Shown: positions 13,268 to 21,377, counted from the first letter of the stretch. The stretch is DNA of 24,825 nt from JAWCNN01 sp038848005 (GCA_038848005.1 JAWCNZ010000019.1:1-24825); one strand, 5' to 3'. Notes: generated by a model from the letters alone, not told the origin. Numbers and translations: made by a program.

Positions 13268-13585
13268 ATGTCTCGGAAATGTTGCTGGCGCAAAAGATGG
13301 CGCCATGGAAAAATTGGAAGACCCCCCAAACCAGTAGCAGTAGCCTTCACAACCACAACAGAAAAACTTGAACCCACACCCAAAAAAACCACAAAACCAG
13401 TGTTTTTGGAACCAGCCGAACTTGAAGCGTTAAGGCTTATAGACCTTGAAAAACTATGTTTTGAAGAAGCCGGTGTTAAAATGGGAGTTTCAAGAAACAC
13501 GGTTTGGCGGCTCGTCAAAAACGCAAGAGAAAAAATCATAAAAGCCATACTTGAAGGCAGAGAAATAATCATACAAAAAGACTGA
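13268..13585 (+). CDS. DUF134-family predicted DNA-binding protein, 105 aa
   Basis: The C-terminal half carries the DUF134 pattern: LEPAELEALRLIDLEKL followed by a sigma-70 region 4-like helix-turn-helix (CFEEAGVKMGVSRNTVWRLV, 64-83) and ILEGREIII. The N-terminus is basic with paired cysteines (Cys5, Cys6) and a GRPPKP segment like an AT-hook. DUF134 proteins often neighbour NifX/DUF5320 genes and are presumed regulators of Fe-S or metal-related loci; experimental data are scarce. It is divergent from such a gene here. Confidence 0.85.
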   Translation: MSRKCCWRKRWRHGKIGRPPKPVAVAFTTTTEKLEPTPKKTTKPVFLEPAELEALRLIDLEKLCFEEAGVKMGVSRNTVWRLVKNAREKIIKAILEGREIIIQKD

Positions 13586-13607
13586 GCTGAGCGCCCGCTT
13601 TTCGGCT

Positions 13608-15701
13608 TTAGCTTGGAAACGGACACGTTTTTGTTGGGCATCCGCCAGCATACTCGGATTCTGCGGATATAAACCGCTTTTCCTTGGCTTTTATCTCTCC
13701 TATGTATAGGACTTGTTCGGGTTTGCTTCCATAACGGAAAACAGTTACGCCTTTACATTTCAGTTTCCAAGCAAGCTCAAAAACTGTCTTAACGTCTTCC
13801 ACTGTTGCCTCAGCTGGCATATTAACTGTTTTTGAAACGGCGTTGTCCGTGTACTTTTGAAAGGCGGCTTGCATCCGCACGTGCCATTCAGGCGCTATAT
13901 CAAGGGCTGTGACAAAAACTTTTTTGACATCTTCTGGTACACCGCCAATCTTTTGAACTGAGCCAGTTTTGGCTATTTCCTCCAAAAGTTTGGCGTTGTA
14001 AAAGCCTTTTTCTTTGGCTGTTGCCTCAAACAGCGGGTTAATTTCAAAAAGTCTTGTTCCATCTAAAACGTTTCTTATGAAGGAAACTGCAAATATCGGC
14101 TCAATCCCCGAGGAGCAACCAGCGATTATGCTTATGCTTCCAGTCGGCGCTATAGTGGTTACAGTAGCGTTTCTCATAGCGCTGTACTTGTCTTTCCAAA
14201 CGCTTTTTTCAAAGTTTGGAAAAGAACCCCGTTTTTCGCCGATTTCCACAGATTTTTTGCGGGCTTCCTCCGTGATGAAACGCATAAGTTTCTCGGCAAC
14301 TGCCAAGGCTTCTTCCGAGTCATAGCGAACCCCAAGTTTTATCAGCATGTCTGCAAAACCCATGACGCCCAAACCGATCTTCCTATTAGCCCTAGTCATG
14401 GCTTCTATTTCCTTTAAGGGATATTTGTTGGCGTCTATAACGTTATCAAGAAAGTGAACAGCGTTCCTAACGGTTTCCCTAAGTTTGTCCCAGTTTATTT
14501 TTCCGTTTTCCACCATGCGTGAAAGGTTAATGGAACCCAAATTACAACTTTCATAGGGCAAAAGCGGCTGTTCACCGCAGGGGTTTGTCGCCTCTATCCT
14601 TCCAATTTCCGGAGTTGGATTATACCTATTAACTTCGTCTATGAATATTACGCCTGGGTCTCCGCTTTTCCACGCTGATTCAGCAATTAAATTCCAAACC
14701 TCTTTTGCTTTTAGCTTTTTAACCTTCTCGTTGTTTCTCGGGTTAATTAACCAATATTCCTCGTCGTTTTCCACTTTGTCCATGAACTCGTCTGTTACGG
14801 CAACTGAAATGTTAAAGTTTGAAAGAAAACCTGGCGTCTGCTTTGAAGTTATAAATTCAATTATGTCCGGATGGTCAACGCGCAAAATTCCCATCATTGC
14901 GCCTCTTCTTTTGCCTCCAGCCTTTATCACTTCAGTAGCCACATCAAAAACACGCATAAAACTTAATGGACCAGAAGCCACACCTTTTGTTGATTTTACG
15001 ATGTCTCCTTTTGGTCTAAGCTTTGAAAAGTCGAATCCAACTCCGCCGCCGCTTTTTTCTATTAAAGCCATGTTTTTCACGGCGGTGAAAATGCTTTCTA
15101 GGGAATCTTCAACCGGCAAAACAAAACAGGCGGATAACTGTCCAAGTTCTGTTCCAGCGTTAAAAAGCGTTGGCGAGTTAGGGATAAACTCAAGCTTAGC
15201 CATCATTTCATAAAATGTTTTTTCGCTTTCCGCTGGGTTTTCGCCGTATTGCGCGTCAACTTTCGCTATGGCTTTCGCCACTCTTTGGAACATCTGCGCT
15301 GGCGTTTCAACTATCCTTTCCATTTCGTCTTTTAAGAGATAACGCCTATTCAAAACTTCAAGGGCGTTAACCGTCAATTTCGGCTCTAAAATGCCAAGTT
15401 TACCCTTTAACGCCCTTATCTCATCCTTCTTCCTTCTATAATTTTGGTATTCAACCGCAACCCTTTCGTAGCCGCTTCTCCTTAAAACCTCTACGACTAC
15501 GTCTTGAGCATCCTCAACCGACGGAATTTTTTCCCTAAACCTTTCCTCTAAAAGCTTAACAACCTCTTTCGTTATTGCTTCAGCTTTTTCTCCGTTTCCA
15601 AGCTCAACCGCTATGAAGGCTCTGTGAACAGCATCTTTTATGCGGTTAGAATCGAAATTAACGATTTTTCCGTCTCTCTTCTTTATTTTCTCTATAGCCA
15701 T
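13608..15701 (-). CDS. nrdJ: Class II (adenosylcobalamin-dependent) ribonucleoside-diphosphate reductase, 697 aa
   Basis: An N-terminal ATP-cone (about 1-95) is followed by the reductase barrel with LSACFVLP (Cys192, first redox cysteine), SGGGVGFDFSKLRPKGD, NPCGEQ (373-378, with the radical-site Cys375 and Glu377), ESCNLGSINL and TIAPTGSISIIAGCSSGIEP. The tail CPTKTC is the C-terminal thiol pair that re-reduces the active site. These fit oxygen-independent B12-type NrdJ, which makes deoxyribonucleotides. The ATG at 15701 is preferred to a TTG six bases upstream. An AGTATAAAAG TATA box at about 15730-15739 predicts an almost leaderless transcript. No intein or frameshift is seen. Confidence 0.93.
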   Translation of the reverse strand: MAIEKIKKRDGKIVNFDSNRIKDAVHRAFIAVELGNGEKAEAITKEVVKLLEERFREKIPSVEDAQDVVVEVLRRSGYERVAVEYQNYRRKKDEIRALKGKLGILEPKLTVNALEVLNRRYLLKDEMERIVETPAQMFQRVAKAIAKVDAQYGENPAESEKTFYEMMAKLEFIPNSPTLFNAGTELGQLSACFVLPVEDSLESIFTAVKNMALIEKSGGGVGFDFSKLRPKGDIVKSTKGVASGPLSFMRVFDVATEVIKAGGKRRGAMMGILRVDHPDIIEFITSKQTPGFLSNFNISVAVTDEFMDKVENDEEYWLINPRNNEKVKKLKAKEVWNLIAESAWKSGDPGVIFIDEVNRYNPTPEIGRIEATNPCGEQPLLPYESCNLGSINLSRMVENGKINWDKLRETVRNAVHFLDNVIDANKYPLKEIEAMTRANRKIGLGVMGFADMLIKLGVRYDSEEALAVAEKLMRFITEEARKKSVEIGEKRGSFPNFEKSVWKDKYSAMRNATVTTIAPTGSISIIAGCSSGIEPIFAVSFIRNVLDGTRLFEINPLFEATAKEKGFYNAKLLEEIAKTGSVQKIGGVPEDVKKVFVTALDIAPEWHVRMQAAFQKYTDNAVSKTVNMPAEATVEDVKTVFELAWKLKCKGVTVFRYGSKPEQVLYIGEIKAKEKRFISAESEYAGGCPTKTCPFPS

Positions 15702-15755
15702 ACACAACCATATAAAATAGTAAAGTTACAGTATAAAAGTGAATCTTTTAGGCGT

Positions 15756-15920
15756 TTATCCTTTCCATTTCACAAATTGCTCTTTAGATGCTCCGCAAAG
15801 AGGACACACCCAATTTTCTGGTAAATCCTCAAAAGGAGTCCCAGGTTTAATGTTGTGTTCTGGGTCTCCCAATTCTGGATCGTATATGTAGCCGCAAATT
15901 GTGCATTCCCACTTGTCCAC
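15756..15920 (-). CDS. Rubredoxin, 54 aa
   Basis: The short protein has the two iron-binding loops of rubredoxin, CTICGY (Cys6, Cys9) and CPLCGA (Cys39, Cys42), with the conserved GYIYDPELGD and LPENWVCP surroundings and the typical length. Rubredoxin is a one-electron carrier, and here it lies close to SOD and a flavodiiron protein, its usual partner in reductive O2 removal. The GTG at 15920 is chosen because an in-frame stop lies three codons upstream and GGTG precedes it by seven bases. A TTTTATAT box at about 15965-15972 lies at a suitable distance. Confidence 0.93.
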   Translation of the reverse strand: MDKWECTICGYIYDPELGDPEHNIKPGTPFEDLPENWVCPLCGASKEQFVKWKG

Positions 15921-15963
15921 TGTTGTTCACCACTTAAAGGAAACTATTCCTTTATGTTGTTCT

Positions 15964-15973
15964 CATATAAAAG
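15964..15973. promoter_or_regulatory. TATA box in the rubredoxin / SOD divergent region
   Basis: CATATAAAAG reads on the opposite strand as CTTTTATATG, about 45 bases ahead of the rubredoxin GTG, so transcription should start near 15942. It could also be used rightward for SOD, with a leader of about 40 bases that includes the GCGGTGA ribosome binding site at 16017-16023. Confidence 0.4.
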
Positions 15974-16030
15974 TGATGTGGCAAAAAGTTAAATTGTAAA
16001 CTCAATAATGTGGTTTGCGGTGATTAAAGG

Positions 16031-16648
16031 TTGAATGAAGTTAGACTTTATAGTTTGCCCCAACTGCCTTACGCATATGGAGATTTGGCGCCTTACATGT
16101 CTGAGGAGCAGTTGAGAATTCACCACAGTAAGCATCATCAAGCCTACGTTAACAGCGCAAATGCAATATTGCAAAAACTGGATAAAACACGCAGAGAAGG
16201 CGCAGACATAGACGTTAAATCAACTTTGAAAGAGCTTTCATTCCACATAGGCGGACACGTTTTGCATTCGCTGTTTTGGGAGAATTTGGCTCCTCCAAAC
16301 CGCGGCGGAGGCGGAAAACCAAGCGGAGCTTTAAGCGACGCCATCGAAAACGAATTTGGAAGTTTTGAAAGGTTTAGGAAAGAGTTCACCCAAGCAGCCG
16401 TAAGCGTTGAAGGTTCCGGATGGACAGCGTTAACTTACTGTCCAAAAACTGGTAGGCTCCTAATAATGCAAGTGGAAAAGCATAACATGAACCTTTACCC
16501 AGCTTTTCAGATTCTCATGGTTTTAGACGTTTTCGAACACGCCTATTACATAGACTACAAGAACGAAAGAGCCAAGTTTATAGAAGCCTTCTGGAACATT
16601 GTCGACTGGAAAGCCACAAATAAAAGGTTAAGCGAAGCATTGAAGTAG
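16031..16648 (+). CDS. sod: Superoxide dismutase, Fe/Mn family, 205 aa
   Basis: The four metal ligands are visible: His31 in RIHHSKHHQAYV, His79 in VLHSLFW, and Asp166 and His170 in the family signature DVFEHAYY. The GGGGKPSGAL and EGSGWTAL segments are also typical. Iron versus manganese preference cannot be settled by eye. The enzyme disproportionates superoxide in the cytoplasm. The TTG at 16031 is the only start upstream of the conserved region, because an in-frame TAA lies two codons before it; GGTGA with eight-base spacing supports it. It is divergent from rubredoxin and followed by the flavodiiron gene after 66 bp. Confidence 0.93.
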   Translation: MNEVRLYSLPQLPYAYGDLAPYMSEEQLRIHHSKHHQAYVNSANAILQKLDKTRREGADIDVKSTLKELSFHIGGHVLHSLFWENLAPPNRGGGGKPSGALSDAIENEFGSFERFRKEFTQAAVSVEGSGWTALTYCPKTGRLLIMQVEKHNMNLYPAFQILMVLDVFEHAYYIDYKNERAKFIEAFWNIVDWKATNKRLSEALK

Positions 16649-16714
16649 TGCTTTTCCTGTTTTATTGATTGGAAATATGATTACTGTCTTAAGGTTTAGG
16701 GGGCTAAGGCAGGT

Positions 16715-17905
16715 ATGGTTAAAGTTGAGTTAGCTAACGATGTGTTTTGGGTTGGCGCAGTTGATTGGAACATAAGGGATTTTCACGGTTACACTACAAA
16801 GCGTGGAACAACCTATAACGCTTATTTAATAAGGGATGAACAGAACGTTTTGGTTGACACTGTAAAATATACGTTCGCCGATGAACTGAGTAAAAACGTC
16901 AGCGAAATTGTAAATTCTGAAAGCCTCGATTACATCGTAATTAATCATGTGGAAATGGACCATTCAAGCGCTTTGCCCCACATAATTGAACATGCAAAAA
17001 ATGCAAAAATTCTATCTTCTCAAAAAGGGAAGGAAGGTTTAGTCAAATATTATGGTGAAAACCTTCCCGTCGAAACCGTAAAGACCGGCGATAAACTGCG
17101 AATTGGAAAAAGAACTTTAATGTTTATCGAAGCGCCTATGTTGCATTGGCCAGACAGCATGTTCACATATGTGATGGAAGATGGAATTTTAATGCCGAAC
17201 GACGCTTTTGGTCAACACCTCGCCACCTCGCAGCGTTTCGACGACCAAATTGAAGAATCCGTTTTAATGGAGGAAGCCTCAAAATATTACGCCAACATTT
17301 TGATGCCGTTCGCCCCTTTAATAACGAGGAAAATTCAGGAAATAACTCAAATGGGCATTCCGCTGAGGATTATTGCTCCAAGTCACGGAGTGATTTGGCG
17401 TTCCAACCCAGCGAAAATTGTTGATGCATACATCAAATGGAGCGAAGGTGCAACCAAAAATAAGGTGGTTATAGTTTACGATACGATGTGGAATAGCACA
17501 ACCGCCATGGCTTTTGCCATATCGGATGGGATAGCCAGCCAAGGCGTAGAAGTTAAATTCTTTAAATTGCGAGAGTCGGACATCACCGAAATTGTGAATG
17601 AAATTTTAGAGGCTAAAGCAGCCATAGTTGGTTCTTCAACACTTAACAATTCCATGTTTCCATCCGTAAGCGCATTTTTAACATATATAACTGGACTTAA
17701 ACCAAAAGGGAAACTTTGGGCTTTTTTCGGTTCATACGGGTGGGGTGGAGGAGCAGTAAAGCAGATGGTGGAAACCGCCAAAAAAGCCAATTTTGAAGTT
17801 TACGAGCAAACATTGGAATTTCAATATGCACCGACAAAAAATGAGTTGGAAAAATGCTTTAACTTTGGCAGGCAAATCGCCGAAAAAATACTGCAAAAGG
17901 CCTAA
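16715..17905 (+). CDS. fprA: Flavodiiron protein (FprA-type oxygen reductase), 396 aa
   Basis: A metallo-beta-lactamase-like domain (1-250) has the diiron ligands: HVEMDH (His78, Glu80, Asp82), His144 in LHWPDS, Asp163 in PNDAFGQH and His224 in PSHGVIW. A C-terminal flavodoxin domain (about 252-396) has the FMN loops VYDTMWNSTTAMA, GSSTLNN and GSYGWGGGA. Flavodiiron proteins reduce O2 to water, or NO to N2O. In archaea the electron donor is F420H2 or rubredoxin, and a rubredoxin is encoded nearby. Placement next to SOD and a ferritin-like protein marks an oxygen-defence cluster. Confidence 0.94.
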   Translation: MVKVELANDVFWVGAVDWNIRDFHGYTTKRGTTYNAYLIRDEQNVLVDTVKYTFADELSKNVSEIVNSESLDYIVINHVEMDHSSALPHIIEHAKNAKILSSQKGKEGLVKYYGENLPVETVKTGDKLRIGKRTLMFIEAPMLHWPDSMFTYVMEDGILMPNDAFGQHLATSQRFDDQIEESVLMEEASKYYANILMPFAPLITRKIQEITQMGIPLRIIAPSHGVIWRSNPAKIVDAYIKWSEGATKNKVVIVYDTMWNSTTAMAFAISDGIASQGVEVKFFKLRESDITEIVNEILEAKAAIVGSSTLNNSMFPSVSAFLTYITGLKPKGKLWAFFGSYGWGGGAVKQMVETAKKANFEVYEQTLEFQYAPTKNELEKCFNFGRQIAEKILQKA

Positions 17906-17949
17906 CGTTTTATATAATAAAAAAGATTGTGGTTTTATGCTGGTTTAGT

Positions 17950-18390
17950 TTACTTTTTTGCCATTAGCAGCTTCAATTCTGCAATGTGCTCTTGTTCGTC
18001 CATTATAATGTGTCTTATTTTGTGTTCTATTTGGAATATTTCGTATTTCAATTCCTCTTTCATTTCATTCACTTTGTTTAATATTCCCATGTAAACGTCA
18101 ACCGCGTGCATCTCGTCTTTGAGGTTTACCGCTAAAATCTCGTTTATGGTTTTAGCTGAGTGCGTTTCCGCCATCTTCATTGATGGCGCTCCGCCTAAAT
18201 AGCTTCCGATGATTTCTCTGAACATTTCTTCATGTTTCTTTTCGTCTTCGGCAATTTCCTTCAACCTTGCTATTATGGGTTCAGCATTTAACCCATCCAC
18301 AATTTCTGCATGAGCCAAATACTGTATTCTTGCAGCGTGTTCTAGCTCTAAAGCCTTATTCAACATATTCAAAAGCTCTTCTTTTGCCAT
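17950..18390 (-). CDS. Ferritin-like diiron protein (rubrerythrin/bacterioferritin-type domain), 146 aa
   Basis: The sequence is a four-helix bundle with paired carboxylate/histidine motifs: ELEHAARIQYL (15-25), EDEKKHEEMF (48-57), LKDEMHAVDVYMGIL (90-104) and DEQEHIAELK (131-140). The ExxH pairs in helices 2 and 4 are the usual diiron ligands. There is no rubredoxin-like tail, so it is not a complete rubrerythrin. Peroxide reduction or iron storage are the likely roles. It converges on the flavodiiron gene with a 44-bp spacer containing T-runs on both strands. Confidence 0.85.
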   Translation of the reverse strand: MAKEELLNMLNKALELEHAARIQYLAHAEIVDGLNAEPIIARLKEIAEDEKKHEEMFREIIGSYLGGAPSMKMAETHSAKTINEILAVNLKDEMHAVDVYMGILNKVNEMKEELKYEIFQIEHKIRHIIMDEQEHIAELKLLMAKK

Positions 18391-18472
18391 CTAAACAATC
18401 ACCTCTTACAAATTGGATTGGTATATTCTATAACCCTTTGATTTAAGGGTTTTGTTGGTTTTGCAATCAACT

Positions 18473-18787
18473 TTATGGCAGAGTTATTTTTATGGTTTGA
18501 ACGGGACAAGACGCTTCACATGCCAAACATTGTATGCAATCTTTTTCTCTTGCTGGGTCGGATTTCTTTTCAGAAGCGGGATGTTTTGGGGCGTCTGCCC
18601 ACTCGAAAACGTTTGCTGGACAAACTTCTATGCACGTGCCACATCCAATGCAGAAATCCCAGTCAACCGCCACATTTGTTCCGTGAACGCCAAGCTTAGC
18701 CGGAGGCTCAACGAGTCCCCAAACATTATGCCCTTGATGTTGACCAGCATTTTTTCGGTGCTTCTGAAAGTCTGGGTCTATTGGCAA
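18473..18787 (-). CDS. Zinc-containing 2[4Fe-4S] ferredoxin, 104 aa
   Basis: The protein has the Sulfolobus-type layout. An N-terminal extension contains zinc ligands (His17 and His20 in GQHQGHNVWG, His35 in LGVHGT), with Asp77 as the fourth. Two cluster motifs follow, CIGCGTCIEVCP (46-57) and CIQCLACEASCP (84-95). In Sulfolobus the first motif lacks its second cysteine and can hold a 3Fe cluster, but here all four cysteines are present, so two 4Fe clusters are expected. It is the general low-potential electron carrier of archaeal 2-oxoacid oxidoreductases. The TTG start follows GGTG with good spacing, 12 bases after the 49-aa gene. Confidence 0.93.
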   Translation of the reverse strand: MPIDPDFQKHRKNAGQHQGHNVWGLVEPPAKLGVHGTNVAVDWDFCIGCGTCIEVCPANVFEWADAPKHPASEKKSDPAREKDCIQCLACEASCPVQTIKITLP

Positions 18788-18799
18788 ATTTTCACCCGC

Positions 18800-18949
18800 C
18801 TATTTCGTCATTTTTATTTCTATTGTTTTCCAGTCGCTTTTTACTCCCCGAAGCGAGGTTACAGCGCCGACAATTGTTCCACCTAAAATTTTCTTAACAA
18901 AATCGTTTAAGGCTATTTCCTCGCCATCAACAAGAAGTTTAACATCCAA
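18800..18949 (-). CDS. Small conserved archaeal protein, 49 aa
   Basis: The TTG at 18949 is chosen because GGTG lies six bases ahead and gives a start just before KLLVDGEEIALNDFV, the part that looks conserved. A longer frame would overlap the dehydrogenase stop. The peptide has a strand-helix-strand pattern with KKILGGTIVGAV in the centre and IEIKMTK at the end. I recall short archaeal proteins of this type but no function. It lies between the dehydrogenase and ferredoxin genes with short spacers on each side, so it is probably co-expressed with them. Confidence 0.7.
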   Translation of the reverse strand: MDVKLLVDGEEIALNDFVKKILGGTIVGAVTSLRGVKSDWKTIEIKMTK

Positions 18950-18965
18950 ACAAGTCACCAACCAT

Positions 18966-19928
18966 TTAAATTCCAAGCGAATTCGCAACGCTTTTTATTA
19001 TTGCTGCCGACTTTTGGAAAGCTTCAATTTCTTTTTCGTCCAATGGAAGCTTGAGGATTTCCTTTATTCCGCTTCGGTTTAAGATTGCTGGGACGCTTAA
19101 GCAAATGTCGCTTATGCCATAATAATCCTCCAGAAGGCATGAGACAGTTAAAACTGTATTTTCGTCGCGGATGATGCTTTCAACAATTTTGGCTAAACCC
19201 AAAGCAACTGCATAGTTCGTGTGTCCCTTACGCCTTATAATTTCATACGCCGCATTCTTCACTTGCAAAAACAATTTGTCAAAGTGTTCTTGGTCATAAG
19301 CAACTTTACAAATTGGGCAATAGTCTTTTAGGCGGATTCCCGCAACGTTTGCGAGACTCCACACTGGCACTTCGCTGTCGCCATGCTCGCCAATAACATA
19401 AGCGTGGACGTTTCTCGGGTCAACTTTTAAGTGTTCGCCAAGCAAATACCGCAGTCTCGCCGTGTCCAAAACTGTTCCTGAACCTATTACTCTGTTTTTG
19501 GGAAAACCCGACAATTTTAAAGCGGCATAAGTCATAACATCTAATGGGTTGGTTACAACCAGCAAAATGCAGTTGCTGTTGCAAGCTTTAATTTTTGGAA
19601 TTACATCCTTCAATATTGCATAGTTGCCTTCGGCTAACTCCAAACGTGAAGCCTCAATTTTCTTCCCTCTGTCAACGGCAATAACTACTATATCTGCATT
19701 TTCACAGTCGGAGTAGTTGCCAACCCAAATTTTCACTGGATAAGCGAAGGGCAACCCATGGTTTAAATCCATAACTTCCCCTTCGGCTTTTTCACGGTTA
19801 ATGTCTATCACCACAATATTGGAAACCGTTCCACGAATAAGCAACGCATAAGCCAATGTTGTCCCTACAAAACCCGCACCCACAATGGCAACTTTTGGAC
19901 CGCTAACGCTTTTTTCAACCAAATTCAA
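18966..19928 (-). CDS. Lactate/malate dehydrogenase-family NAD-dependent oxidoreductase, 320 aa
   Basis: A Rossmann motif GAGFVGTT (17-24) with Asp42 closing the second strand indicates NAD. Catalytic residues are Asn127 in VTNPLD, Asp155 and Arg158 in TVLDTARLR, and the HGD box with His182. IGEHGDSEVPVWS and GSGTVLDTARLR are closer to lactate than to malate dehydrogenases. The substrate loop is unusual: it reads DRGKKIEASR (86-95), with neither the lactate-type Gln nor the malate-type Arg at the expected spacing from Arg95. The preferred 2-oxoacid is therefore unclear. A TTG start follows GGGTG. It heads the operon with the 49-aa protein and ferredoxin. Confidence 0.88.
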   Translation of the reverse strand: MNLVEKSVSGPKVAIVGAGFVGTTLAYALLIRGTVSNIVVIDINREKAEGEVMDLNHGLPFAYPVKIWVGNYSDCENADIVVIAVDRGKKIEASRLELAEGNYAILKDVIPKIKACNSNCILLVVTNPLDVMTYAALKLSGFPKNRVIGSGTVLDTARLRYLLGEHLKVDPRNVHAYVIGEHGDSEVPVWSLANVAGIRLKDYCPICKVAYDQEHFDKLFLQVKNAAYEIIRRKGHTNYAVALGLAKIVESIIRDENTVLTVSCLLEDYYGISDICLSVPAILNRSGIKEILKLPLDEKEIEAFQKSAAIIKSVANSLGI

Positions 19929-20070
19929 ACCACACCCTTTACCCTAAATCACCTATTATCTCAAAATATAAAGGATATGCCATCTTTCCCAGTTTTCTTA
20001 CGTGCTGCTTGTAGATTTATCAGAAAATGTTTTTAACGGGTTGGACGCATTTCTGATGGAGGTAAATAAA

Positions 20071-20343
20071 TTGGCAATGCACGCTCCCATAACACCCGAG
20101 GACATAGCTGAAGGCGAAGATGTTGACTTTGAGGAGAAAGAAGAACACTGGAATGTCTATAAGCTAAAAGACGGGACAACCCTCAAGGTCAAGTTGATTC
20201 TCATTGGAGTAAGGAGACTTAAAAAGCACAATCCTGATGGAACACCTATTTACGTAATAAATTCTCAAAATGTTGTCAGAGCGGTTGACATTCCCAAAGA
20301 GTTGATGGCTAAACCAAAAGAGCCAACTTTCAAACCTGTTTAG
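20071..20343 (+). CDS. Conserved small protein of unknown function, 90 aa
   Basis: The TTG at 20071 is selected because a full GGAGGT ribosome binding site ends seven bases upstream; an ATG at 20077 or longer starts at 20002 or 20056 lack such support. The protein has an acidic N-terminal part (ITPEDIAEGEDVDFEEKEEH) followed by a beta-rich core (LKDGTTLKVKLILIGVRRL and YVINSQNVVRAVDIP) resembling a small barrel. No membrane segment or catalytic motif is visible. It stands alone between a divergent dehydrogenase operon and a convergent membrane-protein gene. Confidence 0.65.
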   Translation: MAMHAPITPEDIAEGEDVDFEEKEEHWNVYKLKDGTTLKVKLILIGVRRLKKHNPDGTPIYVINSQNVVRAVDIPKELMAKPKEPTFKPV

Positions 20344-20359
20344 CAAGGAAAGCGTATTT

Positions 20360-20719
20360 CTAAAAATTAGCCTCTTTGGCTTCTTTTTCTTTGCGTCTGT
20401 TCATTTTAACTTGAATCGAACCTTTAATGACGTTTGGAAAGCCCAGTCGAAGGTCTGCAATAATATAGTCTACCTCGTACTCTGAATTTTTGAATGGTCG
20501 TTTGAAATTTTCTAATGCTTCCTTTACTTTTTCCCCTGCGAGTTCCATTGGTTCTTTTCTAGATGCCCCTATTGTTATGATTCCTATAACCAGTAATGGA
20601 ATTGCAAGCCACCAGTTTTTGGCTAATAAATCTAGTGGAGAAAGTTGGATAGGTATAAATAGGACGGTTAACCCCAAAACTATTAATATAGCTCCGCATA
20701 GCAAGAAGTCTTTTCTCAA
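20360..20719 (-). CDS. Small membrane protein with C-terminal cytoplasmic domain, 119 aa
   Basis: Two hydrophobic helices (about 6-24 and 36-52) are followed by a charged domain containing YEVDYIIADLRLGFPNVIKG and a basic, helical end. The TTG at 20719 gives an MRKDFLL start. The pattern fits a small two-pass membrane protein with the tail inside the cell. No family is recognised. It converges on the gene ending at 20343 and has about 130 bp of AT-rich non-coding DNA on its right. Confidence 0.6.
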   Translation of the reverse strand: MRKDFLLCGAILIVLGLTVLFIPIQLSPLDLLAKNWWLAIPLLVIGIITIGASRKEPMELAGEKVKEALENFKRPFKNSEYEVDYIIADLRLGFPNVIKGSIQVKMNRRKEKEAKEANF

Positions 20720-20849
20720 CTTATATCATCAAAATTAAATAGTATTTGGACATTACTTTAGTTTTTATGAATTTAAAATTCAGTTTTGGAATCGAGTCTT
20801 AACTTTTCACATTTTCTTACTCCATTTCACTAAAGTACCGTGAAAAACT

Positions 20850-21239
20850 TTAACATACTTCGGCTGTTTGGCAGAAACCGCATTCTTTTATGTTTGGCTC
20901 TGTTTTTTGGCAAAATTGGCAGACGATACCGGTTTTCCGTATTACAATACATGTTTGGCAGAATATTTCTAAAAATTGTTGCCTTTGGTAGGTTTTGCTT
21001 TGGAGCAACTCCACCATTTTCTTTATTAAAGGCTCTATCTCCTTTACATCATCCAACTTTATTATGTTGCCCCTAACTTTTCGATTATATTTGCTTACTG
21101 CACTTTGGGATATCCCCAGAACTGCAGCGGCTTCGTCCTGTTTTAAACCTTTTTCCACAAGTTCTTTCGCCATTAAGGCTTTTATTGCTGGTATGACGGA
21201 TTTAACGGCAATTTCGCATGGAATTATCAAAATTTTCAC
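20850..21239 (-). CDS. COG2522-type transcriptional regulator with cysteine-rich C-terminus, 129 aa
   Basis: The IPCEIAVKSVIPAIKALMAK start and the helix-turn-helix LKQDEAAAVLGISQSAVSKY (32-51) match the archaeal COG2522 predicted regulators. The C-terminal 35 residues contain three CxxC pairs (CQTC, CQFC, CGFC) and a terminal cysteine, suggesting a bound metal or Fe-S sensor site. The GTG at 21239 or the TTG at 21230 are both possible starts; GGTG precedes the latter by six bases. Its promoter carries three TGAC-N4-GTCA palindromes, and the CopB-type ATPase lies upstream on the same strand, so metal-responsive autoregulation is a reasonable inference. Confidence 0.82.
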   Translation of the reverse strand: MKILIIPCEIAVKSVIPAIKALMAKELVEKGLKQDEAAAVLGISQSAVSKYNRKVRGNIIKLDDVKEIEPLIKKMVELLQSKTYQRQQFLEIFCQTCIVIRKTGIVCQFCQKTEPNIKECGFCQTAEVC

Positions 21240-21278
21240 CGCTTCGTTGTATTCTATTTGAGGAAAAGTATATAAGGA

Positions 21279-21377
21279 TGACGTAAGTCATATTGTTTTA
21301 TGACGTAAGTCATGACGGACAATTTTTGGCAGAATTCCCCTCTCCTTTCTCCCCCAAAACCGTCATGACATACGTCA
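21279..21377. promoter_or_regulatory. Three TGAC-N4-GTCA operator-like palindromes and TATA box
   Basis: Two identical sites, ATGACGTAAGTCAT at 21278-21291 and 21300-21313, have centres 22 bp apart (two helical turns). A third, TGACATACGTCA, lies at 21366-21377, 65 bp further (about six turns), and includes the copB stop codon. On the minus strand the first site directly precedes the TTATATAC TATA box (about 21268-21276) of the COG2522 gene, so binding there would block transcription factor B or TBP. The helical phasing suggests cooperative binding on one face of the DNA. Confidence 0.75.

Noticed and set aside
14641..15213. Rightward open frame of 190 codons
   Set aside because: It lies entirely opposite the class II ribonucleotide reductase, which has intact catalytic motifs.
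18452..18886. Rightward open frame of 144 codons
   Set aside because: It is antisense to the zinc ferredoxin, whose metal-binding motifs are unmistakable; the rightward frame has no recognisable domain.
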